From Bacillota bacterium (GTDB lineage Bacteria > Bacillota > Clostridia > DSM-8532), in the NCBI GenBank assembly GCA_023411795.1, contig JAEYOK010000023.1, forward strand, positions 1 to 60,506: a stretch of DNA of 60,506 bases. Direction: 5' to 3'. The position numbers were made by a program, and so were the translations under genes. This document shows, one piece after another, positions 1 to 8,191 of this stretch (position 1 is the stretch's first letter; each line of letters starts with the position of its first letter). The notes below the pieces were generated by a model that saw only the letters and a program-made list of their open reading frames with translations, was not told where the DNA came from and ran no database searches.

Positions 1-35
1 TCTCCTGTCTAGACAGGAGAACCGTCCCCGTGTCT
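1..35. repeat. ACCGTCCC-type dispersed repeat, copy 1 (cut by window edge)
   Basis: Bases 1-20 form a perfect palindrome (TCTCCTGTCT and its complement), followed by ACCGTCCCCGTGTCT. By analogy with the complete copy at 2417-2485, the left arm probably continues before base 1. It directly abuts the stop codon of the serine hydrolase gene and could act as a hairpin in its 3' region. Confidence 0.75.
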
Positions 36-42
36 ATTATTG

Positions 43-1020
43 CTACAACCAAGGTTCAATGTATTTTTGAATAAAATCAACCCGATCAAATATTGTAGGT
101 TTGAAATAGGATGTAACGGCTACTACGGTTCTGTTGGCGGGATTGATATATATGATATTTCCACTGTTACCGATTGCTGCATATATATTCTTTTTAGTAT
201 CAATAATCCACCAAAGATAACCATAAGTCATACCGCGGAACTCTTTTCCGCATACTTTTCTTGGCTCGACCATTTCATCTATCCAAGCCTGAGATACAAT
301 CTTTTTATCATTATATAAACCGTTATTTAAACATAATTCACCGATTTTCGCCATGTCCGATGCTGAAAAACACAAGCCATAACCGGCAGTGCCAATCCCT
401 TGCGGATCAGCAAACCAGACATTTCCTTTCGGTTCTTTTGATATTGTGAAAGTTTTATGTTCTTCCGCAGTTTCGGCAAAAAAGTTTTTATGAGGAGCAA
501 CACTGATAGATTCAAAGAGATATTTATTAGCAAATTCCACTGTCTGCTTCCCGCTGACTTTTGCTAAAATACCGGTAAGAATATGGATTCCCAATGTAGA
601 GTAACGAAATTCACCTGTTAGGCCGCTTCTACCTCCGAGTAAATCCAAGGCTGCAGTGGTCCAATCATCGCTGGTACAAACTTTCGTCCAAGGCTCACTT
701 TGGTACTTATATGGAGCTGTCATGGTGAGCAAATGGCGAACTGTAACATTTTGAATTGTCTTTTCGCCCCTTTTTACTTTGTAATCAGGAAAAAAAGACA
801 AAACTGGCTGATCAACGTTTTGGATCAGGCCATTATCTATTGCAATTCCTATCAGCAAAGAGACAATGCTTTTTGTAACGGACATCACATGACAAGTGTC
901 GTTCTTTTTGTAGCCATTCCACTCGTCACTATAAACTTCAACACCATTTTTGTATCCAACAATCTGGCAAATATTTGGTTGTTGCTCTGCAATGAAAGAA
1001 TGTAAGCCTGTTTCATTCAC
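43..1020 (-). CDS. Serine hydrolase of the beta-lactamase/PBP-like fold
   Basis: Predicted 325-residue hydrolase of the beta-lactamase (class C/EstB-like) family, which covers DD-peptidases, esterases and beta-lactamases. The nucleophile motif SVTK is at residues 47-50 (SxxK), a YST motif at 140-142 sits where the family has YxN, and GNSG near 286 fits the third active-site motif. I see no signal peptide, so a cytoplasmic esterase-like role is more likely than secreted beta-lactamase activity; the substrate is unknown. The start is a GTG preceded by AAAGGAG at 8 nt. The gene follows the GNAT gene by 33 bp on the same strand, so the two may be cotranscribed. Confidence 0.85.
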   Translation of the reverse strand: MNETGLHSFIAEQQPNICQIVGYKNGVEVYSDEWNGYKKNDTCHVMSVTKSIVSLLIGIAIDNGLIQNVDQPVLSFFPDYKVKRGEKTIQNVTVRHLLTMTAPYKYQSEPWTKVCTSDDWTTAALDLLGGRSGLTGEFRYSTLGIHILTGILAKVSGKQTVEFANKYLFESISVAPHKNFFAETAEEHKTFTISKEPKGNVWFADPQGIGTAGYGLCFSASDMAKIGELCLNNGLYNDKKIVSQAWIDEMVEPRKVCGKEFRGMTYGYLWWIIDTKKNIYAAIGNSGNIIYINPANRTVVAVTSYFKPTIFDRVDFIQKYIEPWL

Positions 1021-1053
1021 TTCTATTTCTCCTTTGCTAAACCAAGAACATTC

Positions 1054-1797
1054 TTACTTAACTTTAACACATTTTATGCCTTCGTTGGCTGCACAAAATT
1101 TTATCTTCTCCACTGCTTCTTCTAGGTATTTTATGTATTCCTTCGATATCAGAATATCTCCGCTATAATACAGACCGATAGTCTCTCCCATAAGAGTCAG
1201 CCGTATGACTTGTCTTTTCTCTACAGCATTCCGTAATAGTTCCTCTGTTTCCATGGGCGAAGGTATCTTTGTGCCGTATACCCTTTCCTTGGCAATCAAT
1301 TCATAAAAATCCTTCAAATCATCTTCGTCAGCAATTAAAATCCCCACTTTCGGCTGGTCTGTCAAGGGAAGTGTCATCACAATTTCATCATCTTCCTTCT
1401 CACCGTTTTCACGAAATCCTAATGAATAATACAGTTCTCGCGCAACAGTATTCCCTGGTACATAATCCAAATGAACCATATCAAATTTTCCGGTTTCGCG
1501 GATCATTTCCAAGGCTTCGGTAAGAGCCGAACGGCCATATCCTTTCCCCTGATAATCCGGTCCGATCATCATCCTCCAGATTCCGACCGTACGCTCTTCT
1601 TCATCCCAATCGAGCATCAGGAAACCGACTACAATGTCATCATTTAAGATGGCAAACGGCTTTGCACAGTCATAATTCAGCCAAGCCTGCGCAAGCGACA
1701 TCAGATTCGATGCTACAAATTTATCCTGTTCCGGACTGACTTTCATCCGCACAACGGGAAAAAAAGTTTTCTCCGATACTTTCTCCAAACGCACCAT
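1054..1797 (-). CDS. GNAT-family N-acetyltransferase with a C-terminal extension
   Basis: The N-terminal half (about residues 1-150) is a GNAT acetyltransferase domain: the acetyl-CoA pyrophosphate-binding motif QGKGYG lies at 83-88, followed by the typical NTVARELYYSLGF segment near 116-128. This resembles polyamine/diamine acetyltransferases, but the substrate cannot be read from sequence. About 95 further residues (150-247) follow; I do not recognise them, and they could be a degenerate second domain or a dimerisation module. It is the first gene of a pair with the serine hydrolase downstream. Confidence 0.85.
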   Translation of the reverse strand: MVRLEKVSEKTFFPVVRMKVSPEQDKFVASNLMSLAQAWLNYDCAKPFAILNDDIVVGFLMLDWDEEERTVGIWRMMIGPDYQGKGYGRSALTEALEMIRETGKFDMVHLDYVPGNTVARELYYSLGFRENGEKEDDEIVMTLPLTDQPKVGILIADEDDLKDFYELIAKERVYGTKIPSPMETEELLRNAVEKRQVIRLTLMGETIGLYYSGDILISKEYIKYLEEAVEKIKFCAANEGIKCVKVK

Positions 1798-1919
1798 AAG
1801 CTTTATCTACCCTTCCTTCTTTTAATCTTCCTCATCGTCTCTCGGACTTTTGATCGCATAATTCATACAGAATGAAGATTCTTAATTATCGCTATATATT
1901 AGGTTCATTTAAAGTAGGT

Positions 1920-2396
1920 TTACTTTTCGTTAACTAACTTACCGGTCATATGTTCAATATTAATGGCAAAAAGCTGTACTCTGCCAATGCCCCGGGTTAA
2001 TTCTTCTTCAACCTCTTCCTTGGTTGGATAGTACTTTAAGGCCAGTTTACGTGCTTTATCCTCTGTTATTTCCCTATCTTCAACAAGATTTGCTCTTCCA
2101 AAAACTATGACACTTGTAACATTCCATTCCCAACAGCCTTCTTTTTTGAAGCCCGTGTTCCATGTGGTAAAGCAAACCTTATCGCAATTATTTATGGCAT
2201 CAACCTTATGACCTTCCTTAGCACCATGAAAGTAAATACGATTATCCTTTTCATCATAGTAAAAATTAATAGGAAGAGAGTATGGATATCCATCGTCACC
2301 TATAACTGAAAAGGTCCCTCTTTTAGCTTCAGTTAGTAGTCTCTTGCATTCTGCCTCAGAAACAGCCTGATTAAATCTTCTCATTTTACGGAACAT
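1920..2396 (-). CDS. NimA-like pyridoxamine 5'-phosphate oxidase family flavoprotein
   Basis: A 158-residue split-barrel flavin-binding protein of the PNPOx-like family to which 5-nitroimidazole reductases (NimA) belong. The family signature is seen as MRRFNQAVSEAEC at the N-terminus, GDDGYPYSLPINFYYD in the first barrel strands, and FHGAKEGHK where NimA-type proteins carry the F-H-x-A-x-x-G motif. Members reduce nitroaromatics or bind FMN/F420; resistance cannot be inferred from sequence alone. The ORF could begin 12 nt earlier at a GTG, but AGGTGG lies 8 nt before the ATG used here. A perfect inverted repeat lies immediately upstream. Confidence 0.85.
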   Translation of the reverse strand: MFRKMRRFNQAVSEAECKRLLTEAKRGTFSVIGDDGYPYSLPINFYYDEKDNRIYFHGAKEGHKVDAINNCDKVCFTTWNTGFKKEGCWEWNVTSVIVFGRANLVEDREITEDKARKLALKYYPTKEEVEEELTRGIGRVQLFAINIEHMTGKLVNEK

Positions 2397-2416
2397 CTTT
2401 TCCACCACCTAAAATA

Positions 2417-2485
2417 AGACACAGGGACGGTTCTGCTGTCTTGACTGGCAATGTTAGTCAAGACAGCAGAACCGTCCCTGTGTCT
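2417..2485. repeat. ACCGTCCC-type dispersed repeat, copy 2: perfect 30-bp inverted repeat
   Basis: Two exactly complementary 30-base arms (2417-2446 and 2456-2485) flank a 9-base loop (GGCAATGTT). The outer 15 bases of each arm (AGACACAGGGACGGT and complement) are the part shared with the other copies; the inner half differs between copies. It fills the space between the NimA-like gene and the DUF368 gene and would form a very stable RNA hairpin on either strand. Confidence 0.9.
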
Positions 2486-2489
2486 AAAA

Positions 2490-3347
2490 TTAATCATTTT
2501 GAAATCTGGACAAGGACTTAATAGCCATAAATCCTAAGATAAATGCAGCAAGAGACATAAGACCTGAACCAATCCACCAAAGTGCATCCGCACTTTGAGG
2601 AATTGCGGGTAATATTTTGTCCCTAAAAATCTCAGTTGTGGAGCCAAGTACAAATCCTATAATCATACAATAGGTCTGATGGGGAAATGAATTTAATGTC
2701 CATTCAATTGGTTTAGTAATAAGGAAAACTCCAATTAATGTCGCAACCCCCAATATTCCGATGTAAACAACATCAAACTTCGTTATTGCTTCAAGCATTG
2801 TATCATACATACCCAGTACCAGCAGCATATGGGAGGTACTAATGCCTGGAAGCACCAAAGCCAAAGCAATAACAATACCGGTAATCAGTATCATCAAATA
2901 ATGAATAACTCCTGAACCTGAGCTAACATTAATGCTTCCTGCCGGAATAAATCCAATGGATATCACAATAATGAAACCCAGCAAGAAATAAATACCCGAA
3001 GATATTCTTAATGAGGATTCCTTTGTCTTCTTATACAGCGCAGGAATGCCACCGATTACCGCACCTAAGAAAAAGATGGATACAGGTAACGGAAATTTCT
3101 CCAGCAACCATTTAATTAAAAATGAAAGGGAACAAATACCTAAACCTGCTCCAATACAAAACTTTATTAAAAATAATATATTACCTTTAATATCCTTAAA
3201 AAAATTACTGATTGAACTAATAAGTTTATCATAAATGCCTAACAGAATGGCCATGGTACCGCCACTCACTCCGGGAACGCTCATAGATGAGCCTATTGCA
3301 TATCCTTTTAATACTATGGTTAAGTCTTCTTTAAACTTACTCTTCAT
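2490..3347 (-). CDS. DUF368 membrane protein, candidate undecaprenyl-phosphate transporter
   Basis: A 285-residue polytopic membrane protein with about eight hydrophobic segments. The N-terminus GYAIGSSMSVPGVSGGT and the later LVLPGISTSHMLLVLGMYD are the two inverted-repeat signature loops of DUF368. Members of DUF368 (PopT) were recently linked to recycling of undecaprenyl phosphate across the membrane for cell-wall synthesis; that function is taken from the family and not shown here. The gene stands alone on the minus strand, ending 4 bp from a 30-bp inverted repeat that may act as its terminator. Confidence 0.9.
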   Translation of the reverse strand: MKSKFKEDLTIVLKGYAIGSSMSVPGVSGGTMAILLGIYDKLISSISNFFKDIKGNILFLIKFCIGAGLGICSLSFLIKWLLEKFPLPVSIFFLGAVIGGIPALYKKTKESSLRISSGIYFLLGFIIVISIGFIPAGSINVSSGSGVIHYLMILITGIVIALALVLPGISTSHMLLVLGMYDTMLEAITKFDVVYIGILGVATLIGVFLITKPIEWTLNSFPHQTYCMIIGFVLGSTTEIFRDKILPAIPQSADALWWIGSGLMSLAAFILGFMAIKSLSRFQND

Positions 3348-3506
3348 CTACATAAATACACCTTTTATAACGATGTATACTCCTTCTCTTAATCTATGCT
3401 TATTGATGAAAATTATAGCACCGTATATATATGACTGCAACTCTAACTCATTGTCTATGCTCAATTAAATGTCTTGATAATCAAGATGCTTATTTTTAAC
3501 ATGGAA

Positions 3507-4253
3507 TCAGTCCTGCGCGTGCCATCCCTGAATCGAGAGGGGAACCTCTAATCCGCATTCATCCAGCAAGGCTGCGTTTGTTAAAATCTCCAGTGTGGTG
3601 CCGTTTGCGGCAACCTCACCTTCTTTTATGACAATAATTCGATCACATGTTTCCATAACCATATCCAAATCATGGCTTGTAATGATTTTAGTATGGCTAA
3701 AGCTTTTCAAAATGTTAATAAATCTGCGCCTTGACTTTGGATCCAGACCGGAAGTCGGTTCATCCATAATTAGTACATCAGGCTTCATTGATAGAACACT
3801 AGCGATTGCAGCAGCCCGTTTTTCCCCACCTGAAAGCTTAAAAGGTGCTCTATTTTTTAAGTGAGGTATGCCGACCATCTCCAACGCTTCCTCAACTCTA
3901 GTCTTTACTTCATTTTCGTCCAGATTATAGTTTCTGGGTCCAAAAGCTACATCATCAAAAACAGTTGTCATGAAGAGTTGATCATCAGAGTCCTGGAATA
4001 CCATTCCGAGTCTCTGTCTAATCATCGCCAAAGTTTTTTTCGTAACAGTAACATCTCCGACTTTCACTTCGCCCTTGTCGGGGAAATGGATACCCATAAT
4101 TAATGACAAGAGCGTTGATTTGCCTGAGCCGTTTGCACCTATGATACCAACCGATTCACCATGATATATCGTAAATGAAATATCTTTTATGGCTTCATGA
4201 CCATCCGGATAAGAAAAGTGAAGGTTCCTAGCTTCAATTTTATGATGACTCAT
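3507..4253 (-). CDS. cbiO: Cobalt/nickel ECF transporter ATPase (CbiO)
   Basis: ATP-binding subunit of a group I energy-coupling-factor transporter. The Walker A motif GANGSGKS lies near residues 39-46, the signature LSGGEKRAA near 140, and Walker B VLIMDEPTSGLD just after it, followed by the switch His (TSHDLD). The ORF can be extended to a TTG 18 nt earlier, but ATG with GGGGTGA upstream is the better start. It follows cbiQ by 7 bp and is the last gene of cbiM-cbiQ-cbiO. Powers Ni2+/Co2+ uptake, presumably under control of the adjacent CsoR-type repressor. Confidence 0.93.
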   Translation of the reverse strand: MSHHKIEARNLHFSYPDGHEAIKDISFTIYHGESVGIIGANGSGKSTLLSLIMGIHFPDKGEVKVGDVTVTKKTLAMIRQRLGMVFQDSDDQLFMTTVFDDVAFGPRNYNLDENEVKTRVEEALEMVGIPHLKNRAPFKLSGGEKRAAAIASVLSMKPDVLIMDEPTSGLDPKSRRRFINILKSFSHTKIITSHDLDMVMETCDRIIVIKEGEVAANGTTLEILTNAALLDECGLEVPLSIQGWHAQD

Positions 4254-4260
4254 TAATCGC

Positions 4261-5028
4261 TCACCCCTCAAACAACATACCCAAGAATGCAGGTATATTG
4301 TAAATCCTTCCTATAATAAAAAACAGACCCCATGCTGCTAAATATACAATATCATTCCACGTTACATTTGATTTGCCAAAGGAATGGTACTCCCCGTTAA
4401 AACCCCTCAATCTCATGGAATCATAAACTCTCTGCGCCCTGTCGAAGGTTCGGAGAAGAAGCTGCCCAACAAATGATCCGCTGTCTTTCAATTTAACACC
4501 TTTTTGCTGAGGTGCCCTCAGGCCATATGCCCTCAACATTCTTGCAAGTTCTTCAATCAGCACAGAAATGTAGCGATATGTCAGAATCAGTTGTAGCACA
4601 AATATGCTCGGTATCTTCAATGTTCTAAGGGCTTGTGCGATTTTATCCATGCCGGTCGTTGAAACCAATACAAGGCAGGTTGTTATAGTTAATCCGCATT
4701 TGATTATGATTGAAGCGAAGGAAATCCACCCTCTTGAATCAAATAGCGGATTTAAAATTCCCATTCCGATTATCAACGGCTCTACCATGAGTAACCTTTT
4801 CAAAATTGGCATTACAGGCAATTCCGCTAAAAGAATAAGCACCATCGGATATATGATATAAGGCAATAGTCCGCTTATTTCATACCTATCAAACGACACA
4901 ATTGCTATCAAATACACAAATGTGGCTAGAATCTTCGAAACAGGATGTATTTTGTGTATGATAGTATCTTTTCGAGCTAAATCGTCCAATAGTCTTATGT
5001 TGTATATTGAATCAATGATTTTTGACAT
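4261..5028 (-). CDS. cbiQ: ECF transporter transmembrane T component (CbiQ)
   Basis: A 255-residue membrane protein of the EcfT/CbiQ family that couples the CbiO ATPase to the substrate-binding CbiM. Hydrophobic segments alternate with the long cytoplasmic coupling region, where the two Ala-Arg-Gly-type motifs appear as ARMLRAYGLRAP (about 164) and DSMRLRGFNG (about 205). It sits between cbiM (63 bp upstream, separated by a hairpin) and cbiO. The gene order supports metal rather than vitamin transport. Confidence 0.92.
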   Translation of the reverse strand: MSKIIDSIYNIRLLDDLARKDTIIHKIHPVSKILATFVYLIAIVSFDRYEISGLLPYIIYPMVLILLAELPVMPILKRLLMVEPLIIGMGILNPLFDSRGWISFASIIIKCGLTITTCLVLVSTTGMDKIAQALRTLKIPSIFVLQLILTYRYISVLIEELARMLRAYGLRAPQQKGVKLKDSGSFVGQLLLRTFDRAQRVYDSMRLRGFNGEYHSFGKSNVTWNDIVYLAAWGLFFIIGRIYNIPAFLGMLFEG

Positions 5029-5042
5029 ACTCTATCCTTATC

Positions 5043-5078
5043 ATAAAAGGGGCGGGCATTTTCGCCTACCCCTTTTAT
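5043..5078 (-). other. Intercistronic hairpin between cbiM and cbiQ
   Basis: Arms ATAAAAGGGG (5043-5052) and CCCCTTTTAT (5069-5078) pair perfectly, with a further GGC/GCC inside. There is no U-run after the stem on the minus strand, so it is more likely an mRNA-stability or processing element, or a partial attenuator between the substrate-binding subunit and the shared T/A subunits. Confidence 0.6.
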
Positions 5079-5091
5079 AACTTCTAAATAA

Positions 5092-6117
5092 TTAATATTG
5101 CTCGGTAATTCTTTGCTTCTTCTTTTTAAAAATACTTATTATCACTCCGATTAATCCGGCCAACCCCAAAGTTAATACGCCACCCACAATTCCCGACACA
5201 CTTGTTCCGGCATTGCCACCTGACTCATCTTCAGAAGTCAGCTTAAAACCGTAGTCCGGTAAAAACGCAGTTTTACTTTGTATATTTGCAAACGCCTCAT
5301 GTACACTACTTGAAGCATCTAACTCAGCAGTCCCGGCAGTTCTTTCTATTGACCATTCCAACCCGTCCGGATTAGAAGATGCGAACCATGATACAAATCC
5401 ACCAATAATTATTGTTGCTACTATAATCACCACAATGACTTTTTTTATCGAAATACCGCCGATAGTATCACCGATTGCAGCACGCTCAATAATTTCCGGT
5501 CTTGCCTTCCATACAAAGGTTACCACCGCTGCCGTTATAAGTCCCTCTACAACACCAATTCCCAAATGTATTGGCTGCATCAGAAGTACAAAAGTACTAA
5601 AAGGCAACTCTGTCTTTCCGGAAAATAAAGTTTCCAGTACAACGCTAAACGAACCCATTTGCAAACCTATGATAGCCGAAACCATCGAAGCTCTAAAAAT
5701 CCTACCTGAAGTTAATCCTTTTCGGGTCATCCATTTATAAATTAGAGGATATGAGATAAAACAAGTATAAAATCCGAGATTGATAACATTACATCCAAAA
5801 GCAAGCAGTCCCCCATCTCCGAAGAACAACGCCTGTATAAGTAAAACAGACGCCATAGTCAGAAATCCTGCGAATGGTCCAAGTAAAATTGCCAACAACA
5901 TCCCGCCTCCCAGGTGACCGCTTGACCCGGTTGCAGGTATAGAAAAATTAATCATTTGGGCCGCAAATACAAATGCTCCCATTACTCCCATCATGGATAC
6001 TTTCTTATCGTCTAAATCGTTTTGAACCTTTTTTATCGAGTATGCAGCCATACCAGCGGTGGTTGCCATCATCACTCCGCCAACTGCCGGTGAAATTAGA
6101 GCATCTGCCATGTGCAT
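5092..6117 (-). CDS. cbiM: Cobalt/nickel ECF transporter substrate-binding protein, CbiM fused to CbiN-like domain
   Basis: The protein begins MHMADALISP; the His at position 2 is the conserved N-terminal metal ligand of CbiM/NikM. Six or so membrane segments follow (GSSGHLGGGML is the conserved loop). From about residue 225 a TM segment leads into FASSNPDGLEWSIE, the signature of the CbiN/NikN (PDGLE) subunit, ending in a second TM helix with a basic tail. Thus M and N subunits are fused, a known arrangement. Ni2+ versus Co2+ cannot be decided. The RBS is AAGGAG. The gene has its own promoter with a 9-base C tract next to the -35 box. Confidence 0.93.
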   Translation of the reverse strand: MHMADALISPAVGGVMMATTAGMAAYSIKKVQNDLDDKKVSMMGVMGAFVFAAQMINFSIPATGSSGHLGGGMLLAILLGPFAGFLTMASVLLIQALFFGDGGLLAFGCNVINLGFYTCFISYPLIYKWMTRKGLTSGRIFRASMVSAIIGLQMGSFSVVLETLFSGKTELPFSTFVLLMQPIHLGIGVVEGLITAAVVTFVWKARPEIIERAAIGDTIGGISIKKVIVVIIVATIIIGGFVSWFASSNPDGLEWSIERTAGTAELDASSSVHEAFANIQSKTAFLPDYGFKLTSEDESGGNAGTSVSGIVGGVLTLGLAGLIGVIISIFKKKKQRITEQY

Positions 6118-6173
6118 AATACTTTCTCCTTGAATTAAAGCTGAAAAACGATGTTAGCAGCATTTTAATTCTA

Positions 6174-6214
6174 ATTATATTATGCATTTATTATGGCGCA
6201 AGCCCGGGGGGGGG
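6174..6214 (-). promoter_or_regulatory. cbiMQO promoter with G/C-tract operator candidate
   Basis: On the minus strand: TTGCGC (6196-6201), 16-bp spacer, TATAAT (6174-6179). Just upstream of the -35 lies a run of nine C (nine G on the plus strand, 6206-6214) in AT-rich flanks. Operators of CsoR/RcnR/InrS repressors characteristically contain such G/C tracts, and the gene immediately upstream encodes one of these repressors. The match is by type; no exact consensus is claimed. Confidence 0.65.
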
Positions 6215-6233
6215 ATATATAGTTTGCTACTGC

Positions 6234-6596
6234 TTATTTCATTAAACCGTCAATTGCCTGATTAAGATTATCAATAGCTTTTCTGTCGCCTGATTCTACT
6301 GCATCAACAATACAGTGTTCTAAATGATCCTTCAAAATCACTTTACCGGTATTTTTAAGGGCTGAAATTACTGCAGATAATTGAATAAGCACTTCGCTGC
6401 AATCTCTGCCCTCTTCTACCATTCGTTTAACTGATTCAAGATGCCCACCAGCGCGAGACAATCTGTTAATCACCATTTTTGTACTCTCATGGCTATGTTT
6501 ATGTTTATGTTTATGATTATCCTCATGAACATGTGTATACTCTACACCTTCAGAATTTATATGTACATGGGCTTGCTCTTTTGTTTTATCTTTCAT
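6234..6596 (-). CDS. CsoR/RcnR-family metal-sensing repressor with His-rich N-terminus
   Basis: The last ~85 of 120 residues form the all-helical CsoR/RcnR (DUF156) domain. Candidate metal ligands are Cys in GRDCSEVL and His and Cys in KDHLEHC, spaced as the C-H-C positions of CsoR. The first ~37 residues carry nine His in alternating pairs (HKHKHKHSH), unusual for Cu-type CsoR and suggestive of Ni/Co handling. It lies directly upstream of cbiM in the same direction, with a G/C-tract in the cbiM promoter, so it probably represses the importer when metal is plentiful. Cu sensing is less likely but not excluded. Confidence 0.88.
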   Translation of the reverse strand: MKDKTKEQAHVHINSEGVEYTHVHEDNHKHKHKHSHESTKMVINRLSRAGGHLESVKRMVEEGRDCSEVLIQLSAVISALKNTGKVILKDHLEHCIVDAVESGDRKAIDNLNQAIDGLMK

Positions 6597-6645
6597 GCAA
6601 AATTAACTCCTTTAAAAGCTATGTGCAAAATGATTTATGCTACTG

Positions 6646-6660
6646 ACGTCCCTGTGTCCC
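6646..6660. repeat. ACCGTCCC-type repeat, degenerate half copy 3
   Basis: ACGTCCCTGTGTCCC matches one outer arm of the copy at 2417-2485 with small changes; no opposing arm is visible. It sits between the CsoR-type gene and the S41 peptidase gene. Confidence 0.5.
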
Positions 6661-6679
6661 GCTTGATTGGCTTGATATT

Positions 6680-7996
6680 TTATTTATTATTTAAAATCCA
6701 ATCCAGTGCTTCGTCCTTCCCTTGCTTTAATGCCTCCAAATCAAATGGTATTGCAACATTCGGAGCTATTCCTTTTCCCTCTAGCATCGTACCATCATAC
6801 CAAAAGAAACGTTCTGTTGACATACTGTACTCAAAACCATCAGGCAGTATAAATGGTATCGCGTCTGAATAATAGCCTGCCGTTGTCTCTCCAATGACTG
6901 TTATTTTCTGTTCCGGGTTAGCTAACATATCACGAATAAAGGTCTCACCCGCGCTGATAGTATAGCCACTGGTGATGATTATCACATTTCCGTCATAATT
7001 TAACTTGTTTGGCTTTACGGAAACGTTTTGCAGAGGTGTAAACATACCGTTATCATATGCTTGCTTGGTATAGGTTGGATACTCTTGCTTGGTAAAGTAT
7101 CCTGCAATCAAAAGTGCTGCTTCATCGTATCCACCACTGCAAAATCTCATATCGATAACGATCGTTTTCTTATCGGCGAAATCCTTTAATATTTTTTCCA
7201 TTGCTCTCTTTGTAGTGGCTGATTTATTCAGTTTAGCCATACCGATTGCCTGAAAAATAATATATCCGGTATCTTCCCTCAATGTTCCATATCGAATATA
7301 GCAATCATCGAAACGATAATAATCTTTAATATAGTTTTCTTTAATTACATTTACTAATTCCTGTGCATAATCTTTAAACCAAAGCGGCTTATAATCAGAG
7401 GGCGTATATTTTTTATCCTTCCAAGACAATTCAACATGACCATCGTCCAGCTTTTCTACCATCATACACATATATTCAAATAAAGTTTCATCAGTCGTTT
7501 CCTTTGTTACAAGCGGAGCATATTTACTATATTCTTTGTCAAAATCCACTTCATACAAATCAGCAAAAGCATAATTTTCTTTTAGCATTTCATAGAACAT
7601 ACGTAATTTACCGACCTGATCCCCTTTTATGACCTTATGTAACTTATGAAAATAATCTTTTGCCTGCTTATCAGCCGAGTATACATATCTGGATCCATTA
7701 TCAATCAACTTTAATGTATCCTTACTTTTATCCAGTTGGAACTTACCGATACCACTATATAAGGTTCCGTTTATGATCACTCCATCGTAAATGCTTATTC
7801 TGGTATACGAATTTTCTGTTACAACATAAGCTTTTACTATCCCTTTATCAGTTTTTAAGCATAATCCATATGCCTCCAGTTTCCAAATACCATTAAATCG
7901 AGATGCCAGAATCACTAGAATCACTATTGACAGAATTATAATTCCAGCACATACACTTAGGCCAATTCCTACTCCCATAATCCACTTTTTCACCAA
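6680..7996 (-). CDS. Membrane-anchored S41-family peptidase
   Basis: A 438-residue protein with one N-terminal TM helix (about residues 7-31) and a long extracytoplasmic part. The C-terminal half has the S41 (C-terminal processing/tricorn-like) fold: VIDMRFCSGGYD, then IITSGYTISAGETF with the likely nucleophile Ser348, then GETTAGY. No PDZ domain is evident, so it is closer to the tricorn/IRBP-like S41 group than to CtpA. The natural substrate is unknown. It is a single gene, with a degenerate repeat upstream of its neighbour. A second, divergent S41 gene enters the window at its right edge. Confidence 0.85.
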   Translation of the reverse strand: MVKKWIMGVGIGLSVCAGIIILSIVILVILASRFNGIWKLEAYGLCLKTDKGIVKAYVVTENSYTRISIYDGVIINGTLYSGIGKFQLDKSKDTLKLIDNGSRYVYSADKQAKDYFHKLHKVIKGDQVGKLRMFYEMLKENYAFADLYEVDFDKEYSKYAPLVTKETTDETLFEYMCMMVEKLDDGHVELSWKDKKYTPSDYKPLWFKDYAQELVNVIKENYIKDYYRFDDCYIRYGTLREDTGYIIFQAIGMAKLNKSATTKRAMEKILKDFADKKTIVIDMRFCSGGYDEAALLIAGYFTKQEYPTYTKQAYDNGMFTPLQNVSVKPNKLNYDGNVIIITSGYTISAGETFIRDMLANPEQKITVIGETTAGYYSDAIPFILPDGFEYSMSTERFFWYDGTMLEGKGIAPNVAIPFDLEALKQGKDEALDWILNNK

Positions 7997-8124
7997 CTTC
8001 AGTACCTCAATTACTTTGTATAGTTCCTCTCTTAAATAGTGTTTTCTATCTGGTTGCCTTCATAAATATATCCCCTTATTCAAAATTAATTATATCATAT
8101 AGTTATCAGAGTGTTGGAGCCTCG

Positions 8125-8153
8125 TTGAAGGTAGAAGAGAAATATGGTACAAT
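8125..8153 (+). promoter_or_regulatory. Promoter of the RlmI-like methyltransferase gene
   Basis: TTGAAG (8125-8130), 17-bp spacer, TACAAT (8148-8153). The start codon at 8192 is preceded by AAAGGTG. Confidence 0.6.
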
Positions 8154-8191
8154 CAGCGCGGAAAACAATCTTTTTTTGAAAGGTGACATAA

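Noticed and set aside
43..1020. Call of a true secreted beta-lactamase
   Set aside because: The SxxK motif is present but no signal peptide is seen, and the second motif is YST, so resistance is not supported.
6118..6233. Cobalamin or NiCo riboswitch in front of cbiM
   Set aside because: The gap is too short for a cobalamin aptamer, no B12 box was found, and a C-tract operator with an adjacent repressor gene explains control.
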